From contig CM043971.1 of the NCBI GenBank assembly GCA_014529385.2, positions 31,947,209-32,011,208 of the forward strand: 64,000 nt of DNA, in the 5' to 3' direction. Every line of letters begins with the position of its first letter. Positions within the stretch are counted from its first letter, which is position 1. Below the pieces are notes generated by a model. The model did not search any database. It was not told the DNA's origin and worked only from the letters and a program-made list of their open reading frames with translations. Position numbers and translations under genes: made by a program. The DNA comes from Adiantum capillus-veneris (taxonomy: Eukaryota; Streptophyta; Polypodiopsida; Polypodiales; Pteridaceae). Shown piece by piece: positions 59,118 through 64,000 of this stretch.

Positions 59118-60518
59118 GTGTTCTTTAAACTTGCAATCCTTCAACAAGATATTGCAGCTAACAAAGTTTTACTGGAGATTGTTGGTATAGAGGATGCTAA
59201 TGCCATTGACCCTACTGAGAAAGATACTATCAATCTCCATGTCAACCGAAGAGTTTATGACGAAGATGACAAGAATCTACAAGTCTTTGAAGGCCAACTG
59301 CTACAACGACTGGAGATAAATTTAAAGAGTAATCCAATGGAAGAAGACAGTGAAAGTTCCAGAACATGTGCAAGGGAAGAAGAAAAAACCAATGAAAATA
59401 TTCTAGTAGCCCAAGAGTAGGGAATTGGATTGCATGACACCACAATGGAAGTAGAAGGCAATGGAAGTTCCAGAACATGTGCAACGCCAGAAGGAGAATC
59501 CAACACAAATATTTTAGCACCCCAGGATTTGGAAATCAAAGTGCATGGTGAGTCAGACCTTCCATCCACCAACAAACCAATGTTGACTATAATAGTGAGC
59601 TTGTGTGGATTGTTCCTGAGGAGATGCTGGCAAAAGTCCAAGAAAATGAAGAGCTTAAAGTTTGGACATGAGCATATTGTTCTTCGTCCAAGATGCATTG
59701 AGTTTTTAAAGGCTCTATTTAGCAATTTCAATGTAGGGATATCGTCAGCTACTAATGACATGCATGTTGTGGACATCATCAAGATTTTAGAAAAGGAAGC
59801 TAAAGAAAAATTTCCATTCTTTATGATCTGGGGGCAAAGCCAATGTCAATCATGCGTAGAATCAAGGATCACTCGCTTAGATAATCTAGGAGTAGAAGCA
59901 CTTTTCAAACCGCTGGCTATTGCATCATCAAAATTTGGGCTTGATGCAAGAAGATTGCTTCTTGTAGATGATGAACCATTAAAGGGATATGTGAATCCTG
60001 CATTGAATTGTATTTTTCCACCATCATTTAATGTTGATGATGAGGAGGATAATATCCTCCTTGGGGAGCTGCAACCATATATCAAAGCTCTCAATCATGT
60101 TAATGACATTCGCAGAGTTACAGGGTCTCATTTATATGGACAAGCACCCATTGCTCAAGGTCATGAGCTTTATAACCGTATACACAAGGTTGTTGCAGAG
60201 TGGGAGGAGAGAAATCTAATTTTTCTAGGAAAAACCTACTCCACGGGAAGACTACCAGAAGTTTCTCGTCCTCTTCACGATGAGAAAGTTACAACATCTA
60301 GCACTAGTGGAATGTCCACTCGAAGTCAAGACAAGAAACTTTCAGTACGTGATCGAGAAAAAGTAAGGGTCTTAAAGAATATCAAATCATTATCATCCTT
60401 GAAAGGTACAGAAGCAATCATGCTTGCCCAAAAATTGGGATACAAGGAGCCTGTGATCAAAGTACATGAAGCCAGGAATTATATAAAGCATCTAAAAATT
60501 CAGTATGATCTCAAATAG
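59118..60518 (+). CDS. FCP1/NIF-type HAD domain protein A, probably catalytically dead; one internal TAG
   Basis: The frame runs from ~59118 through one in-frame TAG (59418-59420) to 60518. Its true start is unknown and probably lies in an upstream exon. N-terminal repeats (ESSRTCAREEEKTNENIL, then GSSRTCATPEGESNTNIL) are followed by an FCP1-homology domain at ~59580-60070: LTIIVSLCGLFLRR, VLRPRCIEFLKALFSNFNVG, SSATND, FFMIWGQSQCQSC, RLLLVDDEPLKGYVNPALNC, IFPPSF. Plant relatives of this type (C1271.03c-like) act as Ser/Thr or CTD phosphatases or are uncharacterised. The first-motif Asp of DxDx(T/V) is replaced (VSLCG), so phosphatase activity is unlikely, while the late DD pair is kept. The C-terminal tail is basic and helical. 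It may be a read-through allele, a pseudogene, or wrongly joined exons. Confidence 0.6.
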
Positions 60519-60829
60519 CCCTATATCAAGAAATGATGGAGCAATGTTTTGTAACATTTTGTCATTTACAAAGATCTGTATGTACTCAGAGACTTTGTTA
60601 GAGTGCTTAGGGTTTCAAGATATATGAAGATGTAAATGATTAATAGTTTTTTAAATTGTCTTTCAATACTATAAGTAACTTCTGAGTTTCATGTGCCAAA
60701 TGCTCTTTTTTTTTAAAGCTTTTATACTTGTTTGCTTTGAAATTTGAGTTCACTGTGCCATCAAGGACAATCTACGTGCTCATAAGGTCAAATCTCACCC
60801 TATATTTCCTTGGGGGAATTTCACTTTAT
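60519..60829. other. 3' flank of FCP1-like gene A
   Basis: AT-rich and non-coding, presumably 3' UTR and spacer. Confidence 0.45.
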
Positions 60830-60935
60830 GGTCTCAACACCCTATGAATCTAAGGCCATAGGGTCATAGTTTGGCATGTGTTCTTGCATAGGACTTACTA
60901 AGTGTAACCACAAATTAGCACCCTATGTCCCTAAG
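60830..60935. repeat. Small palindromic-unit patch F
   Basis: CACCCTATGAATCTAAGGCC, ATAGGGTCATAG and CACCCTATGTCCCTAAGG: two degenerate units of the palindromic family in the space (or intron) before exon 60990. Confidence 0.7.
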
Positions 60936-60989
60936 GTCTTCAACACACTTAAGATATCTATATTAACTTTTCTTTTTTAATCATTTCAG

Positions 60990-61768
60990 GGCTTCTAAGA
61001 AAAAATGTTTTGCTATTAGATTATCACAAAATAGAGGAGCTCCCTTTCATATTACATCAAGTATCACATTCAAACCAAGAGCAATGGTTTCATTATCTAC
61101 CAACATCTTTCAAACAGGACAAAAGAACGCTTATCTTGGATTTAGAGGGTGTGCTTCTTGCAACATTTGAGCTTCAATCAAGGCCAACTTGGACCAAGTA
61201 CATGTGCATTGTAGAAGATAACAATGAGGTGTATGCGGTGCGTCCAAATGCAAAGTATTTCTTAAGATTTTGCTTTGAGTTCTTTGAGGTTTGGATTTGG
61301 AGCTGCCATCGTTTACAAAAAGCTCAACACATACTCAAGATCTGTTTTCCTACACAAAGTCACAAATTCAAGATGATTATGGATAACCGGTGCTGCCAAA
61401 ATTCAAATTTCATGATCGGTTACAAAAGAGCCTATCACAAAAATCTTTCGACCATATGGAAGCTATTTGATTATTTAGATGGGGGCAACACTATAATATT
61501 TGATGATAGTCCATATCAAGTGATGTGGAATATGCAAGGAACTTATATGATTTTTCCAAAGTTTTGGAACCAACCTACTCAATTGCTTCAAAGTTTTTTA
61601 AAAGATGAAATTGTTCCATGGTTATGTGGATGGTTGTATGCTAAAGACAAGAGAGACTATACCATAAGAAATTTTGTAATGTTCCATCCTGATCCTGAGA
61701 CTCACTATGTAATGCAATGTTATATGTCTCAAAGGACTCAAAATCTCAAGAGAAGGAGGCCATATTAA
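60990..61768 (+). CDS. FCP1/NIF-type HAD domain protein B, 3' exon
   Basis: A strong acceptor (TTTTTTAATCATTTCAG at 60973-60989) opens the exon GG|CTTCTAAGAAAAAAT, frame open to 61768. The upstream exon was not found. The domain shows LILDLEGVLLATFE (motif I; family DLD/DLN, here Asp-Leu-Glu, so the second Asp is Glu), VRPNAKYFLRFCFEFFEVWI then WSCH (motif II region), IIMDNRCCQ-like MIMDNRCCQ, and NTIIFDDSPYQVMWN (motif IV, DD kept) with GTYMIFPKFW. This layout fits plant FCP1-homology (C1271.03c-like) phosphatases. The tail KRRRPY may be a nuclear signal. It is an open, uninterrupted paralogue of gene A. Whether A and B are one split gene or two tandem genes cannot be decided from sequence alone. 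Confidence 0.65.
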
Positions 61769-62469
61769 GTGTACTAGTTAAGTATTCTAAATAGCATCTA
61801 CCAAGTATTTGGCAATGTGTACTTTTCAAAATTTAAAGTTGATGGAATGTTGTGGGATATCTTGAAACATCTTTAAGCTGTTTTTTTAATGAAGTGCATC
61901 CTATTGTCAGGAGACTTCTCTCATTCAAGTTCTTTGGTTTCATTGTTTGATGCTTCTATGGTGTTGTTAACTTTTTCTTTTTATTAATTGTCTTTATTAA
62001 GTGATCCAAACAATCAAAATTTCTTGACATTTGGTAGTGTTACAAAACGGTGTTTTTTGAACACCCTCAATCTTGGAGATATCATACTCTTTCTAGTTAG
62101 TCTTTTATTGTATATGCGATGAAGACCATCATTTTTATGAAACTGTCAAGTTGGTGGTAATCTTTATGTTTATACTTTATACTATTTTGACATAATCAAT
62201 GTATACAATGCGTATTATTCACATCAAATGGTGTTTTTCAACACCTCCTTTTTTTGAGACACCATCTCTAAAACCTTTGAGTGAAGTTTTAAAGCATGTA
62301 CTTGATGTAAAAAATCTTCATCTTAACATTGATTCTTTGGCACAAACTTATATTAGGAGTTTTTATATTGTAGTTTTATGTTAAGAAATAATTTCAAAGT
62401 TACAATTATGATAGTTTATCTAAGTAAGTGTTTAATCTAACTTTGTATAGTTAAATAAAATACCAAATG
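61769..62469. other. 3' flank, no gene seen
   Basis: AT-rich. The words TGGTGTTTTTCAACACCTC (~62229) and TTGGTTTTTTTGACACCTC (~63343) mark a diverged direct repeat of more than 100 bp that brackets the next palindromic array. Confidence 0.45.
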
Positions 62470-63110
62470 GATTATAGGTGCAATAGATGACATTTTATGG
62501 TCTTAGGGCCATAGGATACTCTATAGTATTGTTTATATTTTTGAATTGTTTGTGAACATAGATCATAGAGGGTTTTTCTCACTACCATAGAGGATATCCT
62601 ATGGCTTTGGGGCCACATGGTCTCAATATTGATCGTAGAGGATTTCTTACTAGCATAGAGGGTACCTTGTGGCCCTAGGTCCATAGGGTGCAAACACAGA
62701 GTATAGAGGATTTCTTGCTAGCACAGAGGGCACCCTATAGTCTAAGGCCATATGGTGACAACATATAGAATAAAGGGTTTCTAACTAGCATACGAGGCAC
62801 ACCTTGTGCGCCTGGGGACATAGTGTGCCAACATAGAGCATAGAAGGGTTTGTTATTGGCATAAACAACATCTTGTGGCCCTAAGACAACCTACATCCTT
62901 AGGGACATAGAGTGGCACATAAATAAAGTCCCATACGGCTTTGAAGGACTGGACCTCTTTGTACGTTGGGACCAGCTAACAATCCTAACCCTATGGCCTT
63001 GAGGTCATAAAGAGACATATTAAAGTCATAGACATGTCTACAAAGAGCACCATATGGCCTTAAGGCCATAGGTGCAATAGATGGCATCTCATGGTCTTAT
63101 AGCCATAGGA
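62470..63110. repeat. Palindromic satellite array G
   Basis: Same family as array E. In particular 62885-63075 (CCTTAGGGACATAGAGTGGC, then CACATAAATAAAGT and ATATGGCCTTAAGGCCATAG) is a diverged copy of 58620-58815. No gene. Confidence 0.88.
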
Positions 63111-63865
63111 TGCTATATAGCATTGTTTTGACTTTTTAAGTGTGAAATATTAGTTTGAATGTTGTTTAAATTATCGTGTATTTAAAACTTGATAGCATGC
63201 TACAAAACCATGACCAAGTATTTTGTTATACATGGATTAAGGTCACCAAATTATGACAAGAGTGTTTAATAGTATTTGCCTTTACATATTATCTTTTTTA
63301 ATTGCTGTAATCAATCTATATGCTGCTTTAAAATCATATCAATTGGTTTTTTTGACACCTCATTTTTTGAGAATCTACTTCTAGAAGCATTTGTTGAATT
63401 TTGAAAAGCATTGATGTCATACAAATCCTCTTTCCAAAAACTATATTGGAGGTTTATTCTTAAATTTTATAGTAGAGAAATTAAAATAGACTCATACAAT
63501 CATGATAATTTATTTAAATTAAAGGCAACTAGAGCTTAGAAATCATTAAATAACACAATCCTAGCATACACATTTGGTATTTAGGAAATGGGATTTTCCC
63601 AAATTATCTAAAATGGTGTTAGACCTTCGGAGAAGGGCTTTCATTACACAATGTGGAACAATATTTTCGTGGATCTTAGAAGGCTTCAAGAAGCCATGCT
63701 TAGATTTTACGAGTTACCTGAAGAAGGTGACACACTTTACTTTTTTCTTTGGTATTATTCTTATCATAGACTCTGAAGTTTAAGGTCTTAGCACTATTTA
63801 TTTTGTAGTGCTTGGCACAAAAGTCGCTTTTGTGCTGAAACTCGATGAGTGTCAAATAGTGAAAG
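63111..63865. other. No gene seen; AT-rich
   Basis: A 69-codon frame at 63574-63783 has no recognisable motif and is treated as chance. Confidence 0.45.
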
Positions 63866-63947
63866 GCCGAAGGTTAGAGAGGCTAAGTGTCACTCTAATG
63901 AATGATGCCGAAGGTTAGAGAGGCTAAGTGTCACTCTAATGAATGAG
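63866..63947 (+). repeat. 41-bp tandem duplication
   Basis: GCCGAAGGTTAGAGAGGCTA ... TCTAATGAATGA occurs at 63866 and 63907, identical except at the join. Confidence 0.93.
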
Positions 63948-64000
63948 GCCCTTCTGCAAACCAAGCAAAGGGATTCAGTCGAGCCATCTCCCACCCCATC

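Overview
This is nuclear DNA of a land plant. The evidence is an intact plant-specific ZF-HD homeodomain gene, Ty3 (chromovirus) and Ty1/copia LTR retrotransposons primed by initiator-tRNA-Met-like sites, an L1-type LINE with a DUF4283 ORF1, a Tourist-like MITE, and introns with GT/AG borders. Very long CT/GA microsatellites and the low gene density fit a large, repeat-rich genome. I favour a fern or other seed-free plant, but the sequence does not prove this.

Layout: 1-4.4 kb is the 3' part of a Ty3 chromovirus with an intact pol reading frame and its 3' LTR, apparently sitting in a LINE fragment (4.4-5.15 kb, minus strand). 5.2-9.3 kb is CT/GA-rich DNA upstream of the only clearly intact host gene, the ZF-HD factor (9341-10171). 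10.2-13.9 kb is mostly featureless but holds a perfect 30-bp-arm hairpin at 11.82 kb. 13.9-24.3 kb is a decayed tandem-repeat field split by a minus-strand TRIM-like element (14477-16414) and a decayed second Ty3 element of the same family (16648-22207), followed by a ~1-kb tandem duplication. 25.3-26.9 kb has giant CT, GT and GA tracts. 27.07-27.33 kb is a MITE. 27.36-32.54 kb is a full-length copia element with near-identical LTRs but six in-frame stops. 35.4-39.9 kb is a decayed LINE. 41.0-44.2 kb (minus) is a decayed DUF7869-type transposase-like gene.

The most unusual part is 44.2-63.1 kb. Dense tandem or interspersed arrays of a palindromic unit (arm CCTATGGCCCT plus its reverse complement, sometimes enlarged to 28-bp arms) fill most of this stretch. 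Embedded in the arrays are a gene with a ParB/sulfiredoxin-like motif (52.14-54.87 kb, possible first exon at 47.13 kb), and two neighbouring FCP1/NIF-type HAD-domain genes whose catalytic first motif is altered (59.1-60.5 and 61.0-61.8 kb). The palindromes occupy what would be introns and intergenic space of these genes.

Cross-cutting signal: stop codons interrupting otherwise open frames are overwhelmingly TAG in the copia element, the transposase-like gene, the ParB-like gene and the FCP1-like gene. Where the expected residue is clear it is usually Gln or Trp, which suggests C-to-T decay at methylated cytosines. All family assignments come from reading motifs by eye; no database search was run.
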